In this document: positions 15,208 to 23,439 of the stretch, piece after piece
Numbering within the stretch: position 1 is the first letter of the stretch
Layout: every line of letters starts with the position of its first letter
Assembly (NCBI GenBank): GCA_046593925.1
Contig: JBKJQN010000095.1
Coordinates: 1-28,867, forward strand
Source of the DNA: JAYVYM01 sp046593925
GTDB lineage: Bacteria; Actinomycetota; Actinomycetes; Mycobacteriales; SCTD01
Reading direction: 5' to 3'
Length of the DNA stretch: 28,867 nt
The notes under the pieces: model-generated
What the model was told of the DNA's origin: nothing
Database searches by the model: none
Seen by the model: the letters and a program-made list of their open reading frames with translations, nothing else
Made by a program: the position numbers and the translations under genes

Positions 15208-15249
15208 GGACTTCGTGTGCTTGACCTCCTGATCACGCACACGATGTCC
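15208..15249. repeat. 42-bp palindromic element, copy 4 (5' side of the DUF559 gene)
   Basis: Arms GGACTTCGTGTGC (15208-15220) and GCACACGATGTCC (15237-15249), 13 bp with one mismatch, around a 16-nt loop. It is separated from copy 3 by exactly 43 bp, the same distance as between copies 1 and 2. The G-rich tandem repeat starts at the next base. Confidence 0.88.
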
Positions 15250-15342
15250 GGGGGCCGGAGCCGGGGCCGGAGCCGGGGCCGGAGCCGGGGGCCGGAGCCG
15301 GAGCCGGGGCCGGAGCCGGGGCCGGAGCCGGGGGCCGGAGCC
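15250..15342. repeat. G-rich 12-bp tandem repeat
   Basis: Eight copies of CCGGAGCC separated by GGGG or GGGGG, one pair lacking the G-run, giving seven G-tracts of 4-5 on the plus strand. The 12-bp unit is GGGGCCGGAGCC. It can form GC hairpins and possibly G-quadruplexes with 8-nt loops. It directly abuts palindromic element copy 4. An open frame crosses it on the minus strand, but its Pro/Gly/Arg repeat translation is taken as artefact. From here to the GNAT start (15506) nothing coding is seen; GGGTGGCGGGCCG occurs twice (15393-15405 and 15444-15456). Confidence 0.9.
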
Positions 15343-15469
15343 GCGAGCCGCCCGACGAGGAGCGGGGGCGCGCGCGGGGGGCCGGACGCGCAGGGTGGCG
15401 GGCCGCCGGCCGGCCGGCGGGAGGAGCGGACGCTTGGCCCGCGGGGTGGCGGGCCGATCAAGGCGCGGG

Positions 15470-15498
15470 TTCGGCACGGGCGGCAGGCGCAGTAGCGT
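15470..15498 (+). promoter_or_regulatory. candidate leaderless promoter of the GNAT gene
   Basis: TTCGGC (15470-15475), a 17-bp spacer and TAGCGT (15493-15498) form a plausible -35/-10 pair. The -10 ends 7 nt before the GTG at 15506, where transcription would be expected to start. No Shine-Dalgarno precedes the GTG, which is consistent with a leaderless mRNA, common in Actinobacteria. Confidence 0.5.
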
Positions 15499-15505
15499 CG
15501 GCGCA

Positions 15506-16246
15506 GTGCGGACGACCCCCCTGACGACGGCCGCCGAGGTGCTGGTGGCGACCGGCCACGACCCGTTCGCGCGGGCGTCGCTGCGCCGCGAGGTGACGCA
15601 CGGCTGGGCGGGCGAGGGCGCGACGGCGTGGATCGGCGTCGACCAGCACGAGGGCGTGCCTTACCTCTCGGCGCTCGGCAGCCCGGGCGCGGTCGGGGCG
15701 CTGCTCGGCGAGATCGTCCCCCGGCTGCCCCCGCGGCAGCGGGTCACCGTGCCGCGGGGCACGGCGGCCAGGCTGCCGGCCTGGGTTGGGTTGCACGGCA
15801 CCGACTGGGACTTCCGGTGGGTCGACGCCCCGCCCGACGAGCAGCCCGCCGAGGACCGGGTCGTTGCGCTCGACGACGACGCCGAGCTCACCGCGTTCCT
15901 CAAGGTGGCCAGCCCGACCGCCAGCGCGCTGCCGGGTGATCTCGGCGTACGCCACTGGCTCGGGGTCCGGGAAGAGGGGGGCAACCTGCTGGCCTGCGCC
16001 GCCGACACGAGTGGCTCGACCGGCATCGGCCACCTGTCCTCCATCGCGGTCGCGCCGGAAGCCCGTGGTCAGGGACTCGGCCGGGCGGTCACCGCCGCCC
16101 TCACCCGGCGGCTGCTGGCCGGCGGCTGCGACGTCGTCACCCTCGGCATGTACGCCGCGAACACGGCCGGCCGCGCGCTGTACGACGGGCTGGGCTTCAC
16201 CGACGACCACCACTTCACCAGCGGCCCCCTGCAGGTCAGGAGGTAG
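15506..16246 (+). CDS. GNAT family N-acetyltransferase
   Basis: 246 aa. The C-terminal GNAT domain is clear: GHLSSIAVAPEARGQGLG contains the acetyl-CoA binding R/Q-x-x-G-x-G/A motif (residues about 187-192). It is followed by GMYAANTAGRALYDGLGF, the usual motif B. The N-terminal half (1-110) is a less conserved region seen in some actinobacterial GNATs. The substrate is unknown. GTG 15506 was chosen because the -10-like TAGCGT lies just upstream. The frame is open earlier, but upstream codons run into the G-rich repeat. The 3' end overlaps the convergent aspS gene by 11 bp. Confidence 0.85.
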   Translation: MRTTPLTTAAEVLVATGHDPFARASLRREVTHGWAGEGATAWIGVDQHEGVPYLSALGSPGAVGALLGEIVPRLPPRQRVTVPRGTAARLPAWVGLHGTDWDFRWVDAPPDEQPAEDRVVALDDDAELTAFLKVASPTASALPGDLGVRHWLGVREEGGNLLACAADTSGSTGIGHLSSIAVAPEARGQGLGRAVTAALTRRLLAGGCDVVTLGMYAANTAGRALYDGLGFTDDHHFTSGPLQVRR

Positions 16247-17960
16247 CCGCGTCGACCCCCGCCTCGAGCCGCTGCTGGGCGGTGATCGGTGTGGGCGCGC
16301 CCGTCAGCGGGTCGGCGCCGCCGCCGGTCTTCGGAAAGGCGATGACGTCACGGATCGAGTCCGACCCGGTGACCATCGCCGCGATCCGGTCGATCCCGAA
16401 AGCGATCCCGCCGTGCGGCGGCGGCCCGTACGCGAACGCTTCGAGCAGGAAGCCGAACTGCTGCTGCGCCTGCTCCCGGCTCAGCCCGATGACGTCAAAG
16501 ACCCGCCGCTGCATGTCGCTGGAGTGGATACGGATGGAGCCGCCGCCCAGCTCGCTCCCGTTCAGCACCAGGTCGTACGCACGCGAAGGCACATCTGCCG
16601 GGTCGGTGTCGAAGGTGTCGACGTGCGAGAGCGCGGGCGCGGTGAACGGGTGGTGCACCGCGGTCCAGCCACCCTCGACGGGCTCGAACATCGGGAAGTC
16701 CGTCACCCACAGGAACTCCCAGCGGGAGCCGTCCAGCAGCCCGAGCCGCCGGCCGATCTCGAGGCGGGTCGCGCCGAGCAGCGCCAGGGCATCGGCGTGC
16801 GACCCGGCAGCGAAGAACGCGCAGTCGCCGACCGAAGCCCCGACCGCAGAGCGGAGCCCCTCGCGCTCGGTCTCGGACAGGTTCTTGGCGACCGGGCCGC
16901 CGAGCGTGCCGTCCTCGGCGAAGGTGACGTACGCCAAGCCGCGGGCGCCGCGTTGCTTGGCGAACTCCTGCCAGGCGTCGAAGACCTTGCGGGCCTGCGA
17001 CGCCCCGCCGGGCATGACGACCGCGCCCACGTGCGGGGCCTGGAAGACCCGGAACGGCGTTGTCGCAAAGTAGGACGTCACGTCGACGAGCTCCACGCCG
17101 AACCGCACGTCGGGCCGGTCGACGCCGTAACGCCGCATCGCCTCGTCGTAGGTCATCCGCGGGAACGGCGTCGGCAACCGCACCCCCAGCACCTCGGACC
17201 AGATCCTCGAGAACAGCTCTTCGCTGAGCTCGTACAGGTCCTCCTCGTCGGGGAAGCTCAGCTCGATGTCGAGCTGGGTGAACTCCGGCTGCCGGTCGGC
17301 CCGGAAGTCCTCGTCGCGGTAGCAGCGCGCGATCTGGTAGTACCGCTCCAGGCCGGCGACCATCAACAGCTGCTTGAACAGCTGCGGCGACTGCGGCAGC
17401 GCGTACCAGGACCCCGGCTGCAGGCGCACCGGCACCAGGAAGTCGCGGGCGCCCTCGGGGGTGGAGCGGGTCAGCGTCGGCGTCTCGATGTCGAGGAAGT
17501 CGCGCTCGTCCATCACCCGCCGGATCGTGCTGGTGATCTTCGAGCGGGTACGCAGCGCCTGCGCCGGAGCGGCCCGCCGTAGGTCGAGGTAGCGGTAGGT
17601 CAGTCGTACCTCGTCACTGACGTTGATCTCGTCGTCGAGCTGGAACGGCAGCGCGGCGGCAGCCGACAGCACCTGCACGGAGCTCGCTGCGACCTCGACG
17701 GCGCCGGTGGCCATCGCGGCGTTGGCGCTGCCCGCGGGCCGTACCCGGACCTCGCCGGTGACCAGCAGGCAGAACTCGGCCCGTAGGTCGTGCGCCACGT
17801 CGGACTCTCGCACGACCACCTGCGCAACCCCGGACGCGTCGCGCAGGTCCAGGAAGGCGACCCCGCCGTGGTCGCGCCGCCGGGCCACCCACCCGGCCAG
17901 GGTGACGGTGCTGCCGACGTGCTCCTCGCGGAGCGTGCCGGCCGGGTGGCTGCGCATCAC
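16236..17960 (-). CDS. aspS: aspartate--tRNA(Asp/Asn) ligase
   Basis: Class IIb synthetase of bacterial type, 574 aa. The N-terminal OB-fold anticodon domain (GWVARRRDHGGVAFLDLRD) is followed by RYLDLRR. The class II core is QSPQLFKQLLMVAGLERYYQ and CYRDEDFRADRQPEFTQLD. A GAD insertion lies at about 300-420. Motif 3 is GIAFGIDRI, followed by SIRDVIAFPK. Whether it is non-discriminating (also charging tRNA(Asn)) cannot be decided here. The start is GTG 17960, with GAGGAG 8 nt upstream inside hisS. The alternative ATG 17957 shares its A with the hisS TGA. The gene ends by overlapping the convergent GNAT gene. Confidence 0.95.
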   Translation of the reverse strand: MMRSHPAGTLREEHVGSTVTLAGWVARRRDHGGVAFLDLRDASGVAQVVVRESDVAHDLRAEFCLLVTGEVRVRPAGSANAAMATGAVEVAASSVQVLSAAAALPFQLDDEINVSDEVRLTYRYLDLRRAAPAQALRTRSKITSTIRRVMDERDFLDIETPTLTRSTPEGARDFLVPVRLQPGSWYALPQSPQLFKQLLMVAGLERYYQIARCYRDEDFRADRQPEFTQLDIELSFPDEEDLYELSEELFSRIWSEVLGVRLPTPFPRMTYDEAMRRYGVDRPDVRFGVELVDVTSYFATTPFRVFQAPHVGAVVMPGGASQARKVFDAWQEFAKQRGARGLAYVTFAEDGTLGGPVAKNLSETEREGLRSAVGASVGDCAFFAAGSHADALALLGATRLEIGRRLGLLDGSRWEFLWVTDFPMFEPVEGGWTAVHHPFTAPALSHVDTFDTDPADVPSRAYDLVLNGSELGGGSIRIHSSDMQRRVFDVIGLSREQAQQQFGFLLEAFAYGPPPHGGIAFGIDRIAAMVTGSDSIRDVIAFPKTGGGADPLTGAPTPITAQQRLEAGVDAATS

Positions 17961-19219
17961 GGGAGGAGCTCCTCGAAGTAGGCGGAAAGGGCGTCGAGCG
18001 CCACGGCAGTCTGCTCGCCGGTACGCAGGTCCTTCACCGGCACCTCGCCGGCCAGCAGGTCGCGGTCGCCGAGCACGACGGCGTACGTCGCCCCGCTGCG
18101 GTCCGCGGCCTTCATCGCGCCCTTCAGGCCGCGATCGCCGTACGCCAGGTCGGCGGCGATGCCGGCCCGCCGCAGGGCCCCGACGACGGTGACGGCGCGC
18201 GCTTTGGCGGCAGCGCCGAGCGGGACGAGGAACACCGTCGAGCGAGGGGCCGCGGCGGGGTCGACCCCTTCGGCCTCGAGCGCGAGCAGCGTGCGGTCGA
18301 CGCCGAGCGCCCAGCCGATCCCGGGCAGCGGCGGCCCGTCGATGGCCTGGCTGAGCCCGTCGTACCGGCCGCCGGCACCGATGGTCGACTGCGCGCCGAG
18401 CAGCGGGTGCACGAACTCGAAGGTGGTGCGCCGGTAGTAGTCGAGCCCGCGTACCAGCCGTGGGTCGTCGACGAAGGGCACACCGAGGTCGGTCAGCGCG
18501 GCGCGCACCGCCTCGTGGTGCTCCTTGGCCGCGGCCGACAGGACGTCGGCGAGCAGCGGCGCGTCGGCGGTCGCCGCGCGCACCTCGGGGCGCTTGTCGT
18601 CCAGGACCCGCAGCGGGTTGAGCTCGATACGGCGGTCGGTCTCAGGGTCCAGGCCGCCGACCCGCGGGCGCAGGTAGTCGCGCAACCGGTCGCTGTAGCC
18701 GGCCCGGTCTTCGGGGTCACCGAGAGTCGCGAGGTGCAGCTCGGTGCGGGTGAGGCCGAGCGAGCGGTACGCCTGGTCGGCCAGGGCGACCAGCTCGGCG
18801 TCGAGCGCCGGGTCGTCGCTGCCGAGCGCCTCCGCACCGACCTGGGTGAACTGCCGCTGCCGGCCGGACTGCGGCTGCTCGTAGCGGAACATCGGGCCCG
18901 CGTACCAGAGCTTGACCGGCAGGGCGCCGCGCTCCAGGCCGGCCTCGAGGACAGCCCGGACCGCCCCGACGGTGCCCTCCGGCCGCAGCGTCAGCGAGCG
19001 CTCGCTGCGGTCGGTGAAGGTGAACATCTCCCTGCTCACCACGTCGGTGGTCTCCCCGACGCCGCGCGAGAACAGCGCGGTGTCCTCGAACACCGGCAGC
19101 TCGAGATAGCCGTAGCCGGCCAGCCGCAGCGGCGCCACCATCGCCTCTCGTACGGCGAGCAGGGCGTCCGAGCGCGGCGGTACGTAGTCGGGCACGCCCT
19201 TGGGTGCGGCGAAGCGCAT
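17957..19219 (-). CDS. hisS: histidine--tRNA ligase
   Basis: Class II synthetase for tRNA(His), 420 aa. It starts with the canonical FAAPKGVPDYVPP. It shows LRPEGTVGAVRAVLE (motif 2 region), WYAGPMFRYEQPQSGRQRQF and the HisRS signatures LVRGLDYYRRTTFEF and GAGGRYDGL. A C-terminal anticodon-binding alpha/beta domain begins near residue 320. The ATG shares its A with the TGA of the upstream MBL-fold gene (TGATG), and the hisS TGA in turn overlaps the aspS start. The three genes are thus coupled. The MBL-hisS-aspS order is common in Actinobacteria. Confidence 0.95.
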   Translation of the reverse strand: MRFAAPKGVPDYVPPRSDALLAVREAMVAPLRLAGYGYLELPVFEDTALFSRGVGETTDVVSREMFTFTDRSERSLTLRPEGTVGAVRAVLEAGLERGALPVKLWYAGPMFRYEQPQSGRQRQFTQVGAEALGSDDPALDAELVALADQAYRSLGLTRTELHLATLGDPEDRAGYSDRLRDYLRPRVGGLDPETDRRIELNPLRVLDDKRPEVRAATADAPLLADVLSAAAKEHHEAVRAALTDLGVPFVDDPRLVRGLDYYRRTTFEFVHPLLGAQSTIGAGGRYDGLSQAIDGPPLPGIGWALGVDRTLLALEAEGVDPAAAPRSTVFLVPLGAAAKARAVTVVGALRRAGIAADLAYGDRGLKGAMKAADRSGATYAVVLGDRDLLAGEVPVKDLRTGEQTAVALDALSAYFEELLP

Positions 19220-19923
19220 CACAGGCCCCGGCTGGGCGCAGCCCGCGGCAGGCCCTGCAGGTAGGGGTTGGTGGCGCGCTCGTGGCCGATGGTGGTGGCC
19301 GGGCCGTGGCCGGGCAGCACGACGGTGTCGTCGGCGAGCGGCAGCACCGCGGTCGCCAGCGAGCGCAACATGGCCGCGTGGTCGCCGCCGGGCAGGTCGG
19401 TGCGCCCGATCGATCCGGCGAACAGCACGTCTCCGGCGAGCAGCACCGGCTCGCCGGCCTCCCCGGCGACCTCCTGCCCGGGCAGCCGGAACATGATCGA
19501 GCCCGGCGTGTGGCCGGGCGCGATGTCGACGGTGAAGCGCAGCCCGGCGAGCTCGAGCGGCCCGCCGGTCGGCAGCTCCACGACCTCGTCGGGCTCGGTG
19601 AACACCAGGCCACCGAACAGCTGCTGGCCCACGCTGAGGCTGAGCCCGCGGGCGGGGTCGCTGAGCAGCGCGCGGTCGGCGGGGTGGACGTACGCCGGCA
19701 CGTCGTGGGCCCCGCACACCGGGACGACCGACCAGATGTGGTCGATGTGGCCGTGCGTGAGCAGGACGGCGACCGGCTTGAGGTGGTGCTCGCGCAGCAG
19801 ATCCTCGACGCCCTGGACCGCGTCCTGTCCGGGGCCGACGACGACGCACTCGCTGCCGGCGGCGGCCGCCACCACGTAGCAGTTGGTGCCGAACGAGCCG
19901 GCCGGGAACCCGCGGACGAGCAC
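19219..19923 (-). CDS. MBL-fold metallo-hydrolase (glyoxalase II-like)
   Basis: 234-aa cytosolic metallo-beta-lactamase-fold protein. The metal-binding motif THGHIDH is at 56-62, a further His lies in APGHTPGS (about 139), the bridging Asp in LLAGDVLF and the final His in VLPGHG. This arrangement is that of hydroxyacylglutathione hydrolase-like enzymes. Actinobacteria generally lack glutathione, so the substrate is not assigned. GTG 19923 follows AAGGA with a 5-nt spacer. It is the first gene of the MBL-hisS-aspS operon and is divergent from the cyclophilin gene. The C-terminus overlaps the hisS ATG. Confidence 0.9.
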   Translation of the reverse strand: MLVRGFPAGSFGTNCYVVAAAAGSECVVVGPGQDAVQGVEDLLREHHLKPVAVLLTHGHIDHIWSVVPVCGAHDVPAYVHPADRALLSDPARGLSLSVGQQLFGGLVFTEPDEVVELPTGGPLELAGLRFTVDIAPGHTPGSIMFRLPGQEVAGEAGEPVLLAGDVLFAGSIGRTDLPGGDHAAMLRSLATAVLPLADDTVVLPGHGPATTIGHERATNPYLQGLPRAAPSRGL

Positions 19924-19957
19924 GGACGTCCTTTCGCAGTACGGATCGGGAGGTCCG

Positions 19958-20006
19958 AGCCTACCGGCGCGCCCACCCCCGGCCCGGACGCATTTCTCCC
20001 TAGACT
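19958..20006. promoter_or_regulatory. divergent promoter region, MBL operon / cyclophilin gene
   Basis: Within the 126-bp divergent gap, TAGGCT on the minus strand (19963-19958) and TAGACT on the plus strand (20001-20006) fit the actinobacterial TANNNT -10 pattern. They would give leaders of roughly 28 and 37 nt, each ending in a good Shine-Dalgarno. No convincing -35 elements are seen for either. Confidence 0.45.
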
Positions 20007-20049
20007 TCCCGCAGGGCAGCGGACCAGAGCCCCCCTTGGAGGACACAGC

Positions 20050-20817
20050 GTGGCCAGCACCAGGCGTGAGAAGGAGCTGGGCCGGATGCGGGCCGAGCGG
20101 CAGGCGGCGCGGCGGGCTGCCGAGGCGGCCCGACGCAAGCGGCGCAACACGATCATCGCCAGCACGGTCGCGGTCCTGGTCGTCGCCGGGGCGGTCGGGG
20201 CGATCGCGCTGAAGAGCCGCGGAGCGGCCAGCCCCACAGCAGCTACGTCGTCGGCGGGCGCGTCCGGGCCCTGCACCTACAAGCCGGCCGGCGCGGCCAG
20301 CCGCCCGGTGACGCCGCCGCCCGCGGTACCGGCCTCCGCCGGGCCGGTGACCGCGACCATGACAACGGACCAGGGCGTCGTCGCCTGGACGCTGGCCACG
20401 GACAAGGCGCCCTGCGCCAGCGGCAGCTTCGTGTCGCTCGCGGCGCAGAAGTTCTTCGACGGCACGCCCTGCCACCGCCTGACCACCGAAGGCATCTTCG
20501 TCCTGCAGTGCGGTGACCCGACCGGCACCGGCAGCGGCGGGCCGGGGTACCAGTACGCCGAGGAGAACCTCACCGGCGCGACGTACGCACGAGGGACGAT
20601 CGCGATGGCCAAGAGCTCTGCTGCCGGCTCGACGGGCAGCCAGTTCTTCCTGGTCTACAAGGACAGCCCGCTGCCACCGCAGTACACCCCGGTCGGCACG
20701 ATCACAGCGGGCCTGGACGTGCTGGACAAGGTGGCCGCGGGCGGCTCCGAGCCGACCGGCGACGGCAAGCCGAAGATCGTGGTGAACATCACGACGTTGA
20801 CGACTGCCCCCGCGTAG
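20050..20817 (+). CDS. membrane-anchored peptidyl-prolyl cis-trans isomerase, cyclophilin type
   Basis: 255 aa. A strongly basic, Arg/Ala-rich cytoplasmic N-terminus (1-32) is followed by one transmembrane helix (about 34-54) and a Ser/Thr/Pro-rich linker. An exported cyclophilin domain occupies about 98-250. The catalytic Arg lies in PCHRLTTEGIF (about Arg143), followed by QCGDPTGTGSGGPGY and GSQFFLVYKDSPLPPQYTPVG. Four cysteines (about 75, 122, 141, 154) flank or replace residues of cytosolic cyclophilins and could form disulfides outside the membrane; this pattern is usual in actinobacterial homologues. GTG 20050 follows GGAGG with a 7-nt spacer. It is divergent from the MBL-hisS-aspS operon, and a hairpin follows the stop. 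Confidence 0.92.
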   Translation: MASTRREKELGRMRAERQAARRAAEAARRKRRNTIIASTVAVLVVAGAVGAIALKSRGAASPTAATSSAGASGPCTYKPAGAASRPVTPPPAVPASAGPVTATMTTDQGVVAWTLATDKAPCASGSFVSLAAQKFFDGTPCHRLTTEGIFVLQCGDPTGTGSGGPGYQYAEENLTGATYARGTIAMAKSSAAGSTGSQFFLVYKDSPLPPQYTPVGTITAGLDVLDKVAAGGSEPTGDGKPKIVVNITTLTTAPA

Positions 20818-20829
20818 CAGAGACGAGCC

Positions 20830-20846
20830 GGCTCGCATCGCGAGCC
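20830..20846 (+). terminator. hairpin after the cyclophilin gene
   Basis: GGCTCGC (20830-20836), loop ATC, GCGAGCC (20840-20846): a 7-bp perfect stem 12 nt after the stop codon. No T-tract follows, as is often the case for hairpins in high-GC Actinobacteria. A second stem, CGGCAC / GTGCCG (20899-20904 / 20912-20917), lies further on. The rest of the gap to the rel stop at 21101 shows no gene. Confidence 0.45.
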
Positions 20847-21100
20847 CGATGAGGGACCGCGCGCCCCACGTCAGGACCACCGTTGCCGGGCCGGTACCCG
20901 GCACGGGCTCGGTGCCGCGGCCCCGCGGGGGTCGCTACGGACCTGATCGCCCTGGGTGGTCGGCGTCGCTCTCGTAGGACACCCGCTCCCACGCGGTCGG
21001 CTGAACTGTGCCGGGTCGGCGCGGCACATTCCGATACGTGCCCGCCGCCCGAGTACCCGTAACTCCGTTCCCCGTTGACCCCGTCTTCGCCCGCGAGCAG

Positions 21101-23413
21101 CTACGACGTGACGCGGTACGCGTCGTAGACGCCTTCGACGGCGCGAACCTGGTTGAGCAGGTGGCCGAGGTGCTTGGGGTCCGCCATCTCGAACGTGAAG
21201 CGCGAGACCGCCACCCGGTCGCGGGTCGTGGTGACCGTCGCCGACACGATGCTGACATGCGCATCGGACAGCATCCGGGTGACGTCGGACAGCAACCGGG
21301 TGCGGTCCAGCGCCTCCACCTGGATCGCCACCAGGAACATCGAACCGGCGGTCGGCGCCCACTCGACCTCGACAACCCGTTCACCGGTCACCAGCAGCGG
21401 ACCGGCGTTGACACAGTCGCCGCGGTGCACCGACACGCCGCGGCCGCGGGTGACGAAGCCAACGATGTCGTCGCCGGGTACGGGGGTACAGCAGCGCGCA
21501 AGCTTGACCCAGATATCGGTCTCACCCTTGACCACGACCCCGGGGTCACCGGGCGCCCGCTGCCGCGACGGGCGGGTCGGCCGGGCGGTCTCGGCGATGT
21601 CCTCGACGGCGCCCTCGGTGCCACCGATCGCCGCCATCACCTTCTGCACCACCGACTGCGCGGACACCCTGCCCTCGCCCACCTCGGCGTACAGGGCGGT
21701 GACATCAGCCAGGCGCAGGTCCCTGGCCAGGCTGGGCAGCGCCTCACCGCCGAGCAGCCGCTGCAGCGGGAGGCCCTGCTTGCGTACGGCGCGGGCGATC
21801 AGGTCCTTCCCGGTGTCGACGGCATCCTCACGGCGCTCCTTGGCGAACCAGGCCCGGATCTTGTTGCGGGCCCGGGGGCTCTTGACGAAGCCCAGCCAGT
21901 CCTGGGACGGCCCGGCACCCTCGGCCTTGCTGGTGAAGATCTCCAGCACGTCGCCGTTCTCCAGCACCGACTCCAGCGGCACCAGTCGGCCGTTGACGCG
22001 GGCCCCGATGCAGCGGTGGCCGACCTCGGTGTGCACGGCGTACGCGAAGTCGACGGCGGTGGCACCGGACACCAGCGGGACGACGTCGCCCTTGGGGGTG
22101 AAGACGAAGACCTCGGTGGAGTGCAGGTCGAAGCGCAGCGAGTCCAGAAACTCCCCCGGGTCGGCAGCTTCCTTCTGCCAGTCGAGCAGCTGGCGCAGCC
22201 AGGCCATGTCGTCGCCGCGGAGGGCTCCGGCGGGGCCGCCCTCCTTGTACTTCCAGTGCGCTGCGATGCCGTACTCCGCGCGCTTGTGCATCTCGTTGGT
22301 GCGGATCTGCAGTTCGACGGGCTTGCCCTCGGGGCCGATCACTGTGGTGTGCAACGACTGGTACATGTTGAACTTGGGCATCGCGATGTAGTCCTTGAAC
22401 CGCCCGGGGACCGGTGACCACAGCGCGTGGACGGTACCGAGGGCCGCATAGCAGTCGCGGACCGAGTCGACGAGTACGCGGATACCCACGAGGTCGTAGA
22501 TATCGGCGAAGTCGCGACCACGTACGATCATCTTCTGGTAGATCGAGTAGTAGTGCTTGGGCCGCCCACTCACCGTCGCCGGCACCTTCGCCGCCTTCAG
22601 GTTGGCCTGGACGCGTTCGGTCACCTGGGTCAGCTGGGTGTCACGCGAGGGCGCCCGATCGGCGACCAGCCGGACGATCTCGTCGTAGCGCTTGGGGTAC
22701 AGCGTGGCGAAGGCGAGGTCCTCGAGCTCCCACTTGATGGTGTTCATGCCCAGCCGGTGGGCCAGCGGCGCGAAGATCTCGAGCGTCTCGCGGGCCTTGA
22801 CCTCCTGCTTGTCCGGCGACAGGAAGCGCAGCGTGCGCATGTTGTGCAGCCGGTCGGCCAGCTTGATGACCAGTACCCGCGGGTCACGGGCCATCGCCAC
22901 GACCATCTTGCGGATCGTCTCGGCCTCGGCCGACTCGCCGTACTTGACCTTGTCGAGCTTGGTCACGCCGTCGACCAGGTGCGCGACGTCCTCGCCGAAC
23001 TCTTCTCGGACCCCGTCCAGCGTCGTGGAGGTGTCCTCGACGGTGTCGTGCAGCAGCGCGGCGACCAGGGTGGTGGTGTCCATGCCGAGCTCAGCCAGGA
23101 TGGTCGTCACCGCGAGCGGATGGGTGATGTACGGGTCGCCGCTGCGCCGGCGCTGACCGTCGTGCGCCGCCTCGGCGATCTCGTACGCCCGCTGGACGGG
23201 CCGCAGGTCGGCCTTGGGGTGCGCGACGCGGATGGTGCGGGTCAGCGGCTCCAGGACCGGAGGGGACGCGGCGGCATAGGGAGCGGTGAGACGCGCCAGC
23301 CGCGCCCGCACGCGGCGCCCGGCGGGCGGGCCGGTCACCTCAACGGCCGGGCTCCCCACCGGGGTCAAGGCGTCGGGCCGGCCCGGTGCGGTGGGCGGGG
23401 TCTCCGTCGCCAC
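21101..23413 (-). CDS. rel: bifunctional (p)ppGpp synthetase/hydrolase Rel
   Basis: 770 aa, the long RelA/SpoT homologue of Actinobacteria, which makes and degrades (p)ppGpp in the stringent response. The HD hydrolase domain has LHDTVEDT (about 121-128) and KLADRLHNMRTL. The synthetase domain has GRFKDYIAMPKFNMYQSLHT (RFKD at 338-341), and the R-x-K-D form is that of bifunctional enzymes. TGS domain: VFVFTPKGDVVPL. Zinc-finger region: LARCCTPVPGDDIVGF. C-terminal ACT domain: LVAIQVEALDRTRLLSDVT. GTG 23413 follows AAAGGAG. apt ends 64 nt upstream, and a TAGACT box in that gap may give rel its own promoter besides read-through from secDF-apt. Confidence 0.95.
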   Translation of the reverse strand: MATETPPTAPGRPDALTPVGSPAVEVTGPPAGRRVRARLARLTAPYAAASPPVLEPLTRTIRVAHPKADLRPVQRAYEIAEAAHDGQRRRSGDPYITHPLAVTTILAELGMDTTTLVAALLHDTVEDTSTTLDGVREEFGEDVAHLVDGVTKLDKVKYGESAEAETIRKMVVAMARDPRVLVIKLADRLHNMRTLRFLSPDKQEVKARETLEIFAPLAHRLGMNTIKWELEDLAFATLYPKRYDEIVRLVADRAPSRDTQLTQVTERVQANLKAAKVPATVSGRPKHYYSIYQKMIVRGRDFADIYDLVGIRVLVDSVRDCYAALGTVHALWSPVPGRFKDYIAMPKFNMYQSLHTTVIGPEGKPVELQIRTNEMHKRAEYGIAAHWKYKEGGPAGALRGDDMAWLRQLLDWQKEAADPGEFLDSLRFDLHSTEVFVFTPKGDVVPLVSGATAVDFAYAVHTEVGHRCIGARVNGRLVPLESVLENGDVLEIFTSKAEGAGPSQDWLGFVKSPRARNKIRAWFAKERREDAVDTGKDLIARAVRKQGLPLQRLLGGEALPSLARDLRLADVTALYAEVGEGRVSAQSVVQKVMAAIGGTEGAVEDIAETARPTRPSRQRAPGDPGVVVKGETDIWVKLARCCTPVPGDDIVGFVTRGRGVSVHRGDCVNAGPLLVTGERVVEVEWAPTAGSMFLVAIQVEALDRTRLLSDVTRMLSDAHVSIVSATVTTTRDRVAVSRFTFEMADPKHLGHLLNQVRAVEGVYDAYRVTS

Positions 23414-23439
23414 AGGCAGCTCCTTTCGCGGTCCACGTC

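Noticed and set aside
14219..15249. CRISPR-like array (palindromic ~42-bp repeats with 43-bp spacers)
   Set aside because: There are only two repeats on each side, the repeats have diverged, no cas genes are present, and a 777-bp stretch with a gene separates the pairs. The equal spacing is notable but not CRISPR.
14343..15461. Extended DUF559 reading frame of 372 codons
   Set aside because: The extra N-terminal codons translate the palindromes and the G-rich tandem repeat into Pro/Gly/Arg low complexity with no family match. ATG 15071 gives the recognisable protein.
19219..20904. 561-codon minus-strand frame reaching across the cyclophilin gene
   Set aside because: Only the part from GTG 19923 matches the MBL fold and has a Shine-Dalgarno. 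The upstream part is antisense to a clear cyclophilin gene.
20899..20917. Second hairpin after the cyclophilin gene as a terminator
   Set aside because: A 6-bp stem with no T-tract in very GC-rich DNA is not distinguishable from chance.
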